DNA of 64,000 nt from DAOTYH01 sp034435015 (GTDB lineage: Bacteria > Chloroflexota > Anaerolineae > Aggregatilineales > UBA3940): NCBI GenBank assembly GCA_034435015.1, contig DAOTYH010000065.1, forward strand, positions 1-64,000, read 5' to 3'. Below, one piece after another: positions 8,651 to 15,963 of the stretch; the first letter of the stretch is position 1, and each line of letters starts with the position of its first letter. Under the pieces are notes generated by a model. That model saw nothing but the letters and a program-made list of their open reading frames with translations, did not search any database and was not told where the DNA came from. The position numbers and the translations under genes are program-made.

Positions 8651-9105
8651 AGTACGAACACCGCTTCCGTGTGCAGGCCCCGCAGGAGGACGTGGCGGCC
8701 TTTCACAGCCGGGTACACGGCCTCAAGGCCATCACTCCGCCTGTGACGCCGATCCGCATCCACAGCGCCCCAGACCCGCTGGGCGAGGGAGACGAGATTG
8801 ACTTCACCATGCGGCTGGGGCCTCTGCCGATCCGGTGGAAGTCGCGCATCGAGGCGGTGTCCGTTGAGGGCTTCACCGACCGCCAAACGCACGGGCCGTT
8901 TGCCGCGTGGGCGCACCGGCATCACTTCGTCCGGCTGGACGATCACACAACTGAGGTGCATGATGTGGTTGAGGCATCCTTGCGGCCTCATCTGCTGTGG
9001 GGAGCAGTCGGGCTGGCCATGTGGGTCGGACTGCCCCTGCTGTTTACGTATCGGGCGGCCCGGACACGCCGTCTCTTAGAACAACAATATCAGGAGGGAG
9101 GATGA
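8647..9105 (+). CDS. SRPBCC family ligand-binding protein
   Basis: A protein of 152 residues of the START/Bet v 1 (SRPBCC) fold, close to the COG4276 group: it opens with YEHRFRVQAPQEDVAAFH, and has the typical WKSRIEAV and the segment FAAWAHRHHFVRLDDHTTEV. The fold binds hydrophobic ligands in an internal cavity, but the ligand is unknown. A hydrophobic segment near residues 117-137 may attach it to the membrane. It overlaps the TIGR01777 gene by ATGA at the start and the Rieske gene by ATGA at the end, so the three are one translationally coupled unit. This pair of families is commonly adjacent, which supports both calls. Confidence 0.82.
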   Translation: MKYEHRFRVQAPQEDVAAFHSRVHGLKAITPPVTPIRIHSAPDPLGEGDEIDFTMRLGPLPIRWKSRIEAVSVEGFTDRQTHGPFAAWAHRHHFVRLDDHTTEVHDVVEASLRPHLLWGAVGLAMWVGLPLLFTYRAARTRRLLEQQYQEGG

Positions 9106-9467
9106 ACTGGTTGAAGGCCATTTCAGAGAGCGAACTGCGCCCCGGCGGTCGGCAGGTAGTGCGTCTGGGCAAGCGCCAAGTGTTACTGCTTCATCATCAG
9201 GGGGAGATTTTCGCCGTAGATAATGCCTGCCCGCATTTGGGCTTCCCCCTTCAGATGGGCCGTGTAGATGACGAGTGCTCGCTTCACTGCCCATGGCATC
9301 GCAGTGCCTTCGATCTGCGCACTGGCGATGTCAAGACATGGAGTCCGTGGCCGCCGGGCGTAGGGCGGGTGCTGGGCAGTCTCTCGCGTGAGAAGACTCT
9401 GCCGGTCTATCCGGTGCGCGTGGAAGACGGCATGATCTGGGTGGGCATGGAAGAGGAGACCAGCTAG
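9102..9467 (+). CDS. Rieske [2Fe-2S] protein, ferredoxin type
   Basis: A soluble Rieske protein of 121 residues. The cluster ligands are C43-P-H45 and C63-P-W-H66; the 17-residue spacing and the absence of the disulfide cysteines place it with Rieske ferredoxins (such as the NirD/BphF group) rather than with cytochrome bc1 subunits. It probably passes electrons to an oxygenase or reductase not encoded here. The start ATG 9102 overlaps the previous stop and has AGGAGGGAGG just upstream; a longer open frame from 8997 would run through the SRPBCC gene and is rejected. It closes the operon, with a strong hairpin 17 bases after the stop. Confidence 0.9.
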   Translation: MNWLKAISESELRPGGRQVVRLGKRQVLLLHHQGEIFAVDNACPHLGFPLQMGRVDDECSLHCPWHRSAFDLRTGDVKTWSPWPPGVGRVLGSLSREKTLPVYPVRVEDGMIWVGMEEETS

Positions 9468-9483
9468 GTCTGCGGTGTGCGCC

Positions 9484-9517
9484 GGCCTCATCCCCATCAA
9501 GCGGGATGAGGCCCTTT
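9484..9517 (+). terminator. Hairpin terminator after the Rieske gene
   Basis: GGCCTCATCCC (9484-9494) pairs perfectly with GGGATGAGGCC (9503-9513) across an eight-base loop, followed by CTTT. It separates the S2P-Rieske operon from the carotenoid operon. Confidence 0.75.
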
Positions 9518-9592
9518 GTGCTGACGGGGCCGGGGGCTGTGCTTCACCAAGACACGCAGGACATTCATGGTTTGCTTTTCTTGCCGCTAATT

Positions 9593-9622
9593 TGTACAAT
9601 AATTGTATATAAAATGTACAAT
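9593..9622 (+). promoter_or_regulatory. Three 11-bp direct repeats (TGTACA, TGTATA, TGTACA), putative CarH/LitR operator and crt promoter
   Basis: TGTACA at 9593, TGTATA at 9604 and TGTACA at 9615 are spaced exactly 11 bases apart on the same strand, 57 bases before the end of the leader of the lycopene cyclase gene. The half-site fits the TnnACA type bound head-to-tail by CarH DNA-binding domains in Thermus, known from structural work to recognise 11-bp repeats over a promoter. A -10-like TACAAT (9617-9622) lies within the array, with TTGTAC at 9592 as a possible -35 at a long 19-base spacing. Binding by a B12-dependent light repressor is inferred. Confidence 0.6.
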
Positions 9623-9678
9623 ATCGTATTTAGGGAACGAGGTCCCTTGAAAAGTCTGACCGCGAGGGAAATGAGTCT

Positions 9679-10470
9679 GTGACGTACTTTGGCTTCTTGC
9701 TTCGCTTTATTGCCCCGCCGCTGGCCGTATTTGCCCTGCTGGCGGTATGGGACTTCCGCAGAAGCGGCCCCCTGCCGCCAGCCCTGCGCGGACAGCCGGC
9801 GTGGATCGTCCTGCTGGCGCATGTGATCGTCGCCGTGCTGTACACCACCCCGTGGGATAACTATCTGGTGGCAACCGGCGTATGGTGGTACGACCCCGCG
9901 CTGGTGACAGGCTTGACTCTGGGATGGGTCCCTGTTGAGGAGTACACCTTCTTTGTGCTCCAGACCCTGCTGACCGGCCTGTGGCTGATCTGGCTGGCGC
10001 GGCGCCTGCGCCCCTCCAGCGAGGAAGTCCCTGCCCGTCCGGCCCTGCGCCGATGGGTCACAGCAGGGCTGGGGGTGATATGGGTTGTGTCTCTGGCGGC
10101 ATGGCTGGCCCACTGGCCGCCGGCTACCTATCTGGCCATCACATTGACATGGGCCTTGCCGCCGGTGATGCTTCAGACCGGGTTTGGGGCAGACATCCTG
10201 TGGCATCAGCGGCGGCTGACAGCGGCGGCAGTGCTCGTCCCTACGCTGTATCTGGCGGGGGTAGATGCGCTGGCGATCAGTGCCGGCACATGGACCATTA
10301 ACCCAGCCCAATCCACAGGTGTTTTGATCGGCGGGAAGCTTCCTTTAGAGGAACTGGTGTTTTTTCTGGTGACCAACGTGCTGATCGGGTTTGGCATGGT
10401 GCTGGTGCTGTCCTCAGAGAGCCATCGCCGCGCGGCGGCTCTGGCGGGGCGGCTGTCAGGACGCCGGTGA
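9679..10470 (+). CDS. Fused lycopene cyclase (CrtYc-CrtYd type domains)
   Basis: A membrane protein of 263 residues with two tandem lycopene cyclase domains (TIGR03462 type) and about six or seven helices. Each half carries the family pattern: WWYDP followed by PVEEYTFFVLQ near residue 90 in the first, and PLEELVFFLVTN near 220 in the second; PWDNYLVATG precedes the first. Such proteins cyclise the psi ends of lycopene to beta rings. In actinobacteria and myxobacteria the halves are separate subunits; here they are fused. The start is GTG 9679 with GAGGGA nine bases upstream. It heads the carotenoid operon, ten bases before crtB, behind the 9593 repeat array. Confidence 0.88.
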   Translation: MTYFGFLLRFIAPPLAVFALLAVWDFRRSGPLPPALRGQPAWIVLLAHVIVAVLYTTPWDNYLVATGVWWYDPALVTGLTLGWVPVEEYTFFVLQTLLTGLWLIWLARRLRPSSEEVPARPALRRWVTAGLGVIWVVSLAAWLAHWPPATYLAITLTWALPPVMLQTGFGADILWHQRRLTAAAVLVPTLYLAGVDALAISAGTWTINPAQSTGVLIGGKLPLEELVFFLVTNVLIGFGMVLVLSSESHRRAAALAGRLSGRR

Positions 10471-10480
10471 GGATGACAAG

Positions 10481-11440
10481 ATGGATGAACGTCTAACCCG
10501 TGCCTATGCTTACTGCGATGCCGTGACGCGGCGTTACTCACGTTCCTTCACCTTCAGCAGTGCTTTTCTGCCGCCAGACAAGCGCCGTGCGGCCCGCGCG
10601 CTCTATGCCTTCTGCCGCTTCAGTGATAACATTGTAGATGAAGGCACAGCAGACACCCCTGCCATGCTGGAGCGGCTGGAAACATGGCGAGAGGCCATGC
10701 GCCGCCCCGCTGATGAGCAGGAACACCCCGTCTTGCTGGCATGGGCCGACACCCGTGAACGGTATAACATCCCGCTTCGCTACAGTGAGGAACTGCTCGA
10801 CGGGATGCGCATGGACTTGGAACGCACGCGCTACCAAACCTTCGAAGAGCTATGGCACTACTGTTACCTGGCCGCCTCAACGGTAGGGATCAACAGCATG
10901 TACATCATCGGCTTCGAAGACCGCCCGGAGACCTTCCAACGGGCCGAGGAGCTGGGTGTGGCTCTTCAGATGACTAACATCCTGCGCGACGTGGGGGAGG
11001 ACTGGCGGCGGGGGCGCGTCTACCTGCCGCAGGAGGATTTAGCCCGCTTCGGCTACACCGAAGACGATCTGGCGCAGGGGATCGTGGATGACCGCTGGCG
11101 TGCGCTGATGGCGTTCGAGATCGAGCGGACACAGGCCCTGTACGAGCAGGCCCTGCCGGGGCTGGCCCTGCTCAGCCGCGAGGGGCAGTTCGCCATCGCC
11201 GCCTCAGCGGAGGTCTACCGCGGCATTCTGGACAAGATCGTTCAGAATGGGTACGACAACTTCCGCCGCCGTGCCGCCCTGAGCACATGGGATAAGCTCA
11301 TCCGCCTGCCGCGCTTGTGGCAGGCCCATCGGCGGCGCAAGCCGGCCATCCCCCCGGAGGGGCCGGCCAAGCATGAGGCCGGCTTTGAGTCATCCTGCTC
11401 AGCCGCTGATCATGAGGCTCGGCATGCTTATGATTTCTGA
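10481..11440 (+). CDS. crtB: Phytoene synthase CrtB
   Basis: Condenses two geranylgeranyl diphosphate molecules to phytoene, the committed carotenoid step. The 319-residue protein has the squalene/phytoene synthase signatures: YSRSFTFSSAFLP near residue 18, the first Asp-rich region CRFSDNIVDE near 45, the second motif in ALQMTNILRDVGEDWRRGR near 160, and RVYLPQEDL. The start chosen is ATG 10481 behind GTGAGGATG; an upstream in-frame ATG at 10391 lies within the cyclase gene and adds non-homologous residues. The C-terminal 30 residues after the domain are Ser/His/Ala-rich and not conserved. No crtE (GGPP synthase) is near. Confidence 0.95.
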   Translation: MDERLTRAYAYCDAVTRRYSRSFTFSSAFLPPDKRRAARALYAFCRFSDNIVDEGTADTPAMLERLETWREAMRRPADEQEHPVLLAWADTRERYNIPLRYSEELLDGMRMDLERTRYQTFEELWHYCYLAASTVGINSMYIIGFEDRPETFQRAEELGVALQMTNILRDVGEDWRRGRVYLPQEDLARFGYTEDDLAQGIVDDRWRALMAFEIERTQALYEQALPGLALLSREGQFAIAASAEVYRGILDKIVQNGYDNFRRRAALSTWDKLIRLPRLWQAHRRRKPAIPPEGPAKHEAGFESSCSAADHEARHAYDF

Positions 11441-11468
11441 TTTTTTGACGCTCACGGAAGAGGATACA

Positions 11469-12230
11469 GTGAAAGACATCCTGAGGCAGTTTTTGGTAAT
11501 TGTGACCTTCGCCGGCATGGTCACCGTCAATGCACTGGCCAATATCCTGCCCATCAACGGCCTGCAAACCGGCCAAGTGTCAGACAGCCTCCCGATCTAC
11601 TTCGTGCCTGCCGGCTATGTCTTCTCGATCTGGGGGTTGATCTATTTGGCGCTGGGGGCATTCACCGTCTATCAGGCACTGCCTTCTCAGCGTGAAAACC
11701 CTGCCGCACGAACAATCGGGGGATGGTTCATCCTGAGCAACATAGTCAACGGAGCGTGGATTTTCGCATGGCACTACCTGCGCTTCACGCTCAGCCTCGT
11801 TCTGATGACGGCGTTGCTGATCCTGCTGATCCTGATCTATCTGCGCCTTGACGAGACCCGCAAGGCCGCTTCGACGCTCGAAAAGTGGGTGGTGTATGTG
11901 CCGTTCAGCATCTATCTAGGCTGGATCACCGTTGCTACCGTCGCCAACGCCAGCGGCGTGCTGTATAACGCCGGCTGGGACGGCTTCGGGATTGCGCCGC
12001 AGACATGGGCTGTTGTGATGCTGGTGATCGCCGGCGGGCTGGCTTCGTTCATCACGCTGACCCGCCGCGAGACAGCCTATACACTGGTGATCCTCTGGGC
12101 GTTGGCCGGCATCGTTGTCAGGCAGATCAATGTGCAGGCGGTAGCCGTCACGGCTGGCGTAATGGCTGGGGTCGCCGCGCTGGCGTTGATCGTCAGCCGG
12201 CTGATGAAGCGTACACCGGCGGCGGCATAG
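11469..12230 (+). CDS. TspO/MBR-related tryptophan-rich membrane protein (extended form)
   Basis: A membrane protein of 253 residues with seven or eight hydrophobic segments. The pattern FVPAGYVFSIWGLIYL near residue 45, SNIVNGAWIFAWHY near 95, and YLGWITVATVANAS near 145 match TspO/MBR motifs, but the protein is about 90 residues longer than the usual 160-residue, five-helix TspO; related long forms are known in cyanobacteria. TspO binds porphyrins and in Rhodobacter influences oxygen- and light-dependent pigment genes, so its place between crtB and crtI is suggestive. GTG 11469 is chosen because GGAAGAGG precedes it; a longer frame from 11373 would overlap crtB by 68 bases. Direct function is unknown. 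Confidence 0.75.
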   Translation: MKDILRQFLVIVTFAGMVTVNALANILPINGLQTGQVSDSLPIYFVPAGYVFSIWGLIYLALGAFTVYQALPSQRENPAARTIGGWFILSNIVNGAWIFAWHYLRFTLSLVLMTALLILLILIYLRLDETRKAASTLEKWVVYVPFSIYLGWITVATVANASGVLYNAGWDGFGIAPQTWAVVMLVIAGGLASFITLTRRETAYTLVILWALAGIVVRQINVQAVAVTAGVMAGVAALALIVSRLMKRTPAAA

Positions 12231-12302
12231 CCCCTGAGTAAGTTGTTGATCCTCTGGCCGCACAGAGCGGCCATTATCACGTACATATAAAGGTTGGTGG
12301 AG

Positions 12303-13784
12303 TTGGAAAAGAAAATCATCATCATTGGCAGTGGGTTTGGCGGGCTGGCGGCGGGAGTCCGGCTGGCCGCGCAAGGACACGAAGTAGACCTCTTCGAACA
12401 GCGGGACAAGCCCGGCGGGCGGGCTTACGTCTATGAGAGCAACGGTTACACCTTCGATACCGGCCCGACGGTCATCACCGCGCCGTTCATGCTCTACGAC
12501 CTGTTTGAGCTGGCAGGCCGCAAACTGGAGGACTACTTCAAGCTTGTCCCGCTCAACCCTTTCTACCGTATTTTCCGTGCTGACGGGAAGTACCTGGACT
12601 ACAACGACGACGAATCGTTCATCCTGAGCGAGATCGAGAAGTTCAACCCTGCTGACAAAGAGGGCTATCAGCGCTTCATGAGCCGGACCAAGGCGATCTT
12701 CGAAAAGGGGTTCGTAGAGCTGGCCGATAAGCCCTTCCTGCATCTGTCGGACATGCTCAAGGTAGCCCCCGACTTGATCCGCCTTCGTTCGCATGAGAGC
12801 GTGTACCGCTATGTATCCGGCTTTGTGCAGGATGAGTTCCTGCGGCGGTGTTTCTCCTTCCATCCCCTGCTGATCGGCGGCAACCCTTTTGATGCCTCGT
12901 CCATCTACGCCATGATCCATTACTTGGAGCGTGAGTGGGGCGTCCATTTTGCGCTGGGCGGCACCGGCTCAATTGTCAAAGGGCTGGTGAGGCTGTTCGA
13001 GGAGCTGGGCGGACGTCTCCATCTCAATGCGCCGGTCGCTGAGATACTGGTCGAGGAAGGCAAGCGCCGTGTCAAGGGCATCCGTCTAGCCGATGGGACG
13101 ATCCATCAGGCCGATGCGGTCGTGTCAAACGCGGATGTGGCCTTCACCTACCGCAGCTTGATCCCGGCCCGCTACCGCCGCGTGTTCACCGACTGGCGCA
13201 TCGAACGGATGCGTTACAGCATGTCGCTGGTGGTGATCTACTTCGGCACTAAACGGCGTTACACGGATACGCCTCTGGCACATCACAACATCATCCTGAG
13301 CGAGCGGTATCAGGGCCTGCTGAACGACATCTTCAACCGCAAGGTGCTGGCTGACGATTTCTCGCTCTACCTGCATATGCCCACCAAAACCGACCCTTCG
13401 CTGGCGCCAGAGGGCGGCGAGACGTTCTACGTCCTCTCGCCGGTGCCGCATTTGGGGTCAGGGATTGACTGGGCACAGGCGGCCAAGCCCTATCGCGACC
13501 GCATCATGCAGTTTCTTGAGGAGCGCTATCTGCCCGACCTGCAAGCCAACATCGTGGTTGAGCACATGGTGGACCCGCGCTACTACGAGGGAGCGTTGAG
13601 CAGTTATCTGGGGGCGGCTTTCTCCGTCCAGCCGATCCTGACCCAGTCGGCCTGGTTCAGACCCCACAACCGCTCAGAGGAGTTCGACAACCTGTACTTT
13701 GCCGGCGCAGGGACACATCCGGGGGCAGGACTGCCGGGCGTGTTGTCATCAGCCAAGATCGTGGCGGATTTGATCGGCGAATAA
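12303..13784 (+). CDS. crtI: Phytoene desaturase CrtI
   Basis: An FAD-dependent desaturase of about 493 residues that converts phytoene to lycopene. It opens with the dinucleotide-binding motif IIIGSGFGGLAAGVRLA, then DKPGGRAYVYE and FDTGPTVIT, and closes with the bacterial CrtI signature LYFAGAGTHPGAGLPGVL. Start choice is between TTG 12294, GTG 12297 and TTG 12303; the last gives M-E-K-K-I-I-I-I-G and nine-base spacing from AAAGG at 12289-12293, so I prefer it, with low certainty. A 72-base gap with TATAAA-like sequence at 12285 separates it from the TspO-like gene, so an internal promoter is possible. A bidirectional hairpin follows. Confidence 0.94.
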   Translation: MEKKIIIIGSGFGGLAAGVRLAAQGHEVDLFEQRDKPGGRAYVYESNGYTFDTGPTVITAPFMLYDLFELAGRKLEDYFKLVPLNPFYRIFRADGKYLDYNDDESFILSEIEKFNPADKEGYQRFMSRTKAIFEKGFVELADKPFLHLSDMLKVAPDLIRLRSHESVYRYVSGFVQDEFLRRCFSFHPLLIGGNPFDASSIYAMIHYLEREWGVHFALGGTGSIVKGLVRLFEELGGRLHLNAPVAEILVEEGKRRVKGIRLADGTIHQADAVVSNADVAFTYRSLIPARYRRVFTDWRIERMRYSMSLVVIYFGTKRRYTDTPLAHHNIILSERYQGLLNDIFNRKVLADDFSLYLHMPTKTDPSLAPEGGETFYVLSPVPHLGSGIDWAQAAKPYRDRIMQFLEERYLPDLQANIVVEHMVDPRYYEGALSSYLGAAFSVQPILTQSAWFRPHNRSEEFDNLYFAGAGTHPGAGLPGVLSSAKIVADLIGE

Positions 13785-13804
13785 CCCGCCAGCCAGAATG
13801 GGGA

Positions 13805-13830
13805 GGGGCGGCCTGCAAGCCGCCCCTTTT
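13805..13830. terminator. Bidirectional hairpin terminator between convergent genes
   Basis: GGGGCGGC (13805-13812) and GCCGCCCC (13819-13826) form a perfect eight-base stem with a six-base loop followed by TTTT. It ends the carotenoid operon on the plus strand and lies just past the stop of the pentapeptide gene on the minus strand. Confidence 0.75.
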
Positions 13831-13833
13831 GAT

Positions 13834-14415
13834 CTAACTGCCCTCTGCCTTCAGCGCGTCCAGATGATCCTTAGCCCAGGCCTGCCCCTGTTCGTACACC
13901 TCCAGCGGAACGCCATACCACTTGGCCATCTCGGCGGGCCGCTCAATGTGGACTCGGTTCAGCCGCGCTGATCCCATGTCCATAGATAAGTTGAAGCGGC
14001 CATCGTAGCGCCTGCCATCAGGCATGGTTGCGCCGGTGAGCATGGCGGCATGAGCCAACTGGGCGTCCGTGACAGTTGCCCCCTGCAAGTTAACCCGGCT
14101 GAGGGTGGCGTTGCGCAAAACAGCGCCGGTCAGGTCAGCGCCCTCTAGGTTGGCGGCTTCCATGTCCGCGCCAAGCAGGTCAGCATCGCGCAGGGATGCG
14201 CCTGCTAAGTCCGCCTCGGTCAGGTCGGCGTTCTGCAGGTTGCCCCCGCTTAGATCAGCCCCCCGAAGGTTAGCCTTGACCAGATTGGCCCCCTTAAGCG
14301 AGCCGTCAGACAGCCAGCCGCCTGCCCGCAGATCAGCGACTGCCTGCGCGGCTTTGGCAGGGTCTTTGTCGCGTAGCTGTTTGATCAGGCGGTTCTTGTC
14401 GCCACCTCCAAACAT
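13834..14415 (-). CDS. Pentapeptide repeat protein
   Basis: A protein of 193 residues. After a short N-terminal helical part (about 1-38), pentapeptide repeats of the A(D/N)LXX kind run from about residue 40 to 125: examples are GANLV, ANLRG, ADLSG, ADLTE, ADLAG, ADLLG, ANLEG and ADLTG. These form a right-handed square beta-helix. A C-terminal region of about 65 residues without repeats ends in a predicted helix. Some pentapeptide proteins protect gyrase, but most have no known role. ATG 14415 is chosen with AGGTG just upstream; GTG 14421 would sit on the ribosome site. It starts 13 bases after the YHS gene, so the two form an operon. Confidence 0.85.
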   Translation of the reverse strand: MFGGGDKNRLIKQLRDKDPAKAAQAVADLRAGGWLSDGSLKGANLVKANLRGADLSGGNLQNADLTEADLAGASLRDADLLGADMEAANLEGADLTGAVLRNATLSRVNLQGATVTDAQLAHAAMLTGATMPDGRRYDGRFNLSMDMGSARLNRVHIERPAEMAKWYGVPLEVYEQGQAWAKDHLDALKAEGS

Positions 14416-14428
14416 AGTCACCTCTCTA

Positions 14429-14629
14429 TCATGCTTCGGGCGTTGGGTCTAGGCCGGGATGCTCCTCAGCGAAGTTTTGCAGATGGTACTCCGGGGACTT
14501 CTGGAATGCCCCTTTACATCCGTCACAGCAGAAGTAGTAGGTCTTCCCCTGATATTCGGCCTGTGAAGCCCAGTTGCCCTTTTCTGTGGACATGCCGCAT
14601 ACCACATCATAGACAGTCGGCTCTGCCAT
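14429..14629 (-). CDS. YHS domain protein
   Basis: A very small protein of 66 residues that is one YHS domain: D-V-V-C-G-M near the start, Y-Q-G-K-T-Y-Y-F-C-C-x-x-C-K in the middle, and F-x-K-x-P-E-Y. The cysteines suggest heavy-metal binding; YHS domains occur in copper resistance proteins and beside P-type ATPases, but no metal gene is adjacent here (copA is 7 kb away). The start has GAGGGGG six bases upstream. It is followed by the pentapeptide gene. Confidence 0.88.
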   Translation of the reverse strand: MAEPTVYDVVCGMSTEKGNWASQAEYQGKTYYFCCDGCKGAFQKSPEYHLQNFAEEHPGLDPTPEA

Positions 14630-14709
14630 GTATCCCCCTCTTGTGTATTCAGGTTGTTTGCACGCCTGAGTCTATCCCGCTCAAGGGCGATTTTCCATCT
14701 GCCCTGCCC

Positions 14710-15867
14710 CTACCGCCAGATGTCAAAGAAGGTGATGGACTCGGTCACCACATTCCACACCCGATCCAGATAGGGTATGGCGCCCGGATACTGTACAGGG
14801 TCATAGGGCTGGTTCACAATCGTATAGACCTGATCGTTGGCCACAATGTAAGCCGACCGCGCCGGAATTGGGCCGGCTGTGTACAGGTACTGCACAGCAG
14901 GCCAGCCGTTCACGGCGATGTCCCACACGGTGGCCGGGTCCGCCTGACTGAGCGCCCCCTCCGCCGCCTGCCGGGGCGTCTGGCCGCCGGCTGGCCCTGC
15001 CCAGCCGAATACCAGCTCCGGACGCAACGCCCCGAAAGGTTCCAGCTCCCCGACCACCGGCCCGCCGACAAAGCCGGCACTGTATGAGGGGTTTACCTCA
15101 AAATCAGCCGGATAGAGCATACAATACCCTTCCCGCTCAACGATATGCAGGCGTGTCTCGGCAGTGGGGGAAGGACATACCTCCGGCCCAATGCGGCTCA
15201 GCACAACAGCCGGCGTGAAGAACACTATCGAGCCGGTGACGGTCTCCCACGCCGCCGAGGCCTCATCCGCCAGCGCCGGCACATCTTCGGGCGGCGGCGA
15301 GAGCGAGATGGTATAGCGGGCATTATTGATCACCACGAAGGCCATCCTCTGGGAGCGGTAGCCCGGCACATTGGCCACCACCGCCGCCGCCATGCCGTTG
15401 ATAGTCGTCTCAACCGGCGCGGACGCCGTTCCCTCCCCGTACAGCTCAACCCACTTCTGGGCATACTGGAGGCTGGTCATGCCTTCGGCGGGGCCGTTGT
15501 AGGCTACCTCTACACCCACGCCGATTGGCTCCAGCGCGGTCGGATCAAGCGGTGCACCGCTGAACCCGGCTACCACGCCGGGCAAGGACCCGCCGATATA
15601 CACTTGGTAGTCAGCCGGATAGAGCAGACAGAAACCGGCCTCTGTGCTGACGTAAGAAAGCGTGCCCTCTGCCGGCGCAGGGCAGATGCTGGCAGGGTCA
15701 AGGGGGGCTGTTGGAGGCGGCGCTGTCCCAACAGACCCGGCCCCCGGCGTAGCTGTCACGACAAGGGCCCCCGTATCCCCCCCCACACCAGGGATACTGC
15801 ACGCCAGCCCTGCCGCAACCAGCACGACGGCGGCCGCACTCAGGTAGAGACGATTGAAGCGCTTCAT
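14710..15867 (-). CDS. Lipoprotein with two tandem homologous domains
   Basis: A secreted lipoprotein of 385 residues. The signal peptide ends in the lipobox A-G-L-A-C (Cys about 23), followed by a Thr/Pro/Gly linker. Two copies of a domain of about 140-150 residues follow; each begins with a C-P-(A/S)-P-x-x-(E/T) segment and carries the near-identical cores F-C-L-L-Y-P-A-D-Y and Y-C-M-L-Y-P-A-D-F, and each ends with W-x-x-V-T-x-S-I-x-F-F. I do not recognise a named family. The start ATG 15867 has AGGAGG nine bases upstream; the open frame extends 10 residues further without a better site. It probably stands alone on the outer membrane surface. Confidence 0.75.
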   Translation of the reverse strand: MKRFNRLYLSAAAVVLVAAGLACSIPGVGGDTGALVVTATPGAGSVGTAPPPTAPLDPASICPAPAEGTLSYVSTEAGFCLLYPADYQVYIGGSLPGVVAGFSGAPLDPTALEPIGVGVEVAYNGPAEGMTSLQYAQKWVELYGEGTASAPVETTINGMAAAVVANVPGYRSQRMAFVVINNARYTISLSPPPEDVPALADEASAAWETVTGSIVFFTPAVVLSRIGPEVCPSPTAETRLHIVEREGYCMLYPADFEVNPSYSAGFVGGPVVGELEPFGALRPELVFGWAGPAGGQTPRQAAEGALSQADPATVWDIAVNGWPAVQYLYTAGPIPARSAYIVANDQVYTIVNQPYDPVQYPGAIPYLDRVWNVVTESITFFDIWR

Positions 15868-15963
15868 GCTGATTATTCCTCCTCTGGCGAAACTCAAGCT
15901 GTTCCGGTCCTGCTAAGGCCAACACAGCCGACAGGTTCCCTCACCCGCGTTCAAGCTGAAAGC

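Noticed and set aside
9671..9682. Mini-frame ATG-AGT-CTG-TGA overlapping the lycopene cyclase start
   Set aside because: It is only one base after the ribosome site and three codons long; a leader role cannot be supported.
12276..12300. A single TGTACG-like half-site upstream of crtI
   Set aside because: Only one half-site is present and no 11-bp partner, so it is not counted as a CarH-type operator.
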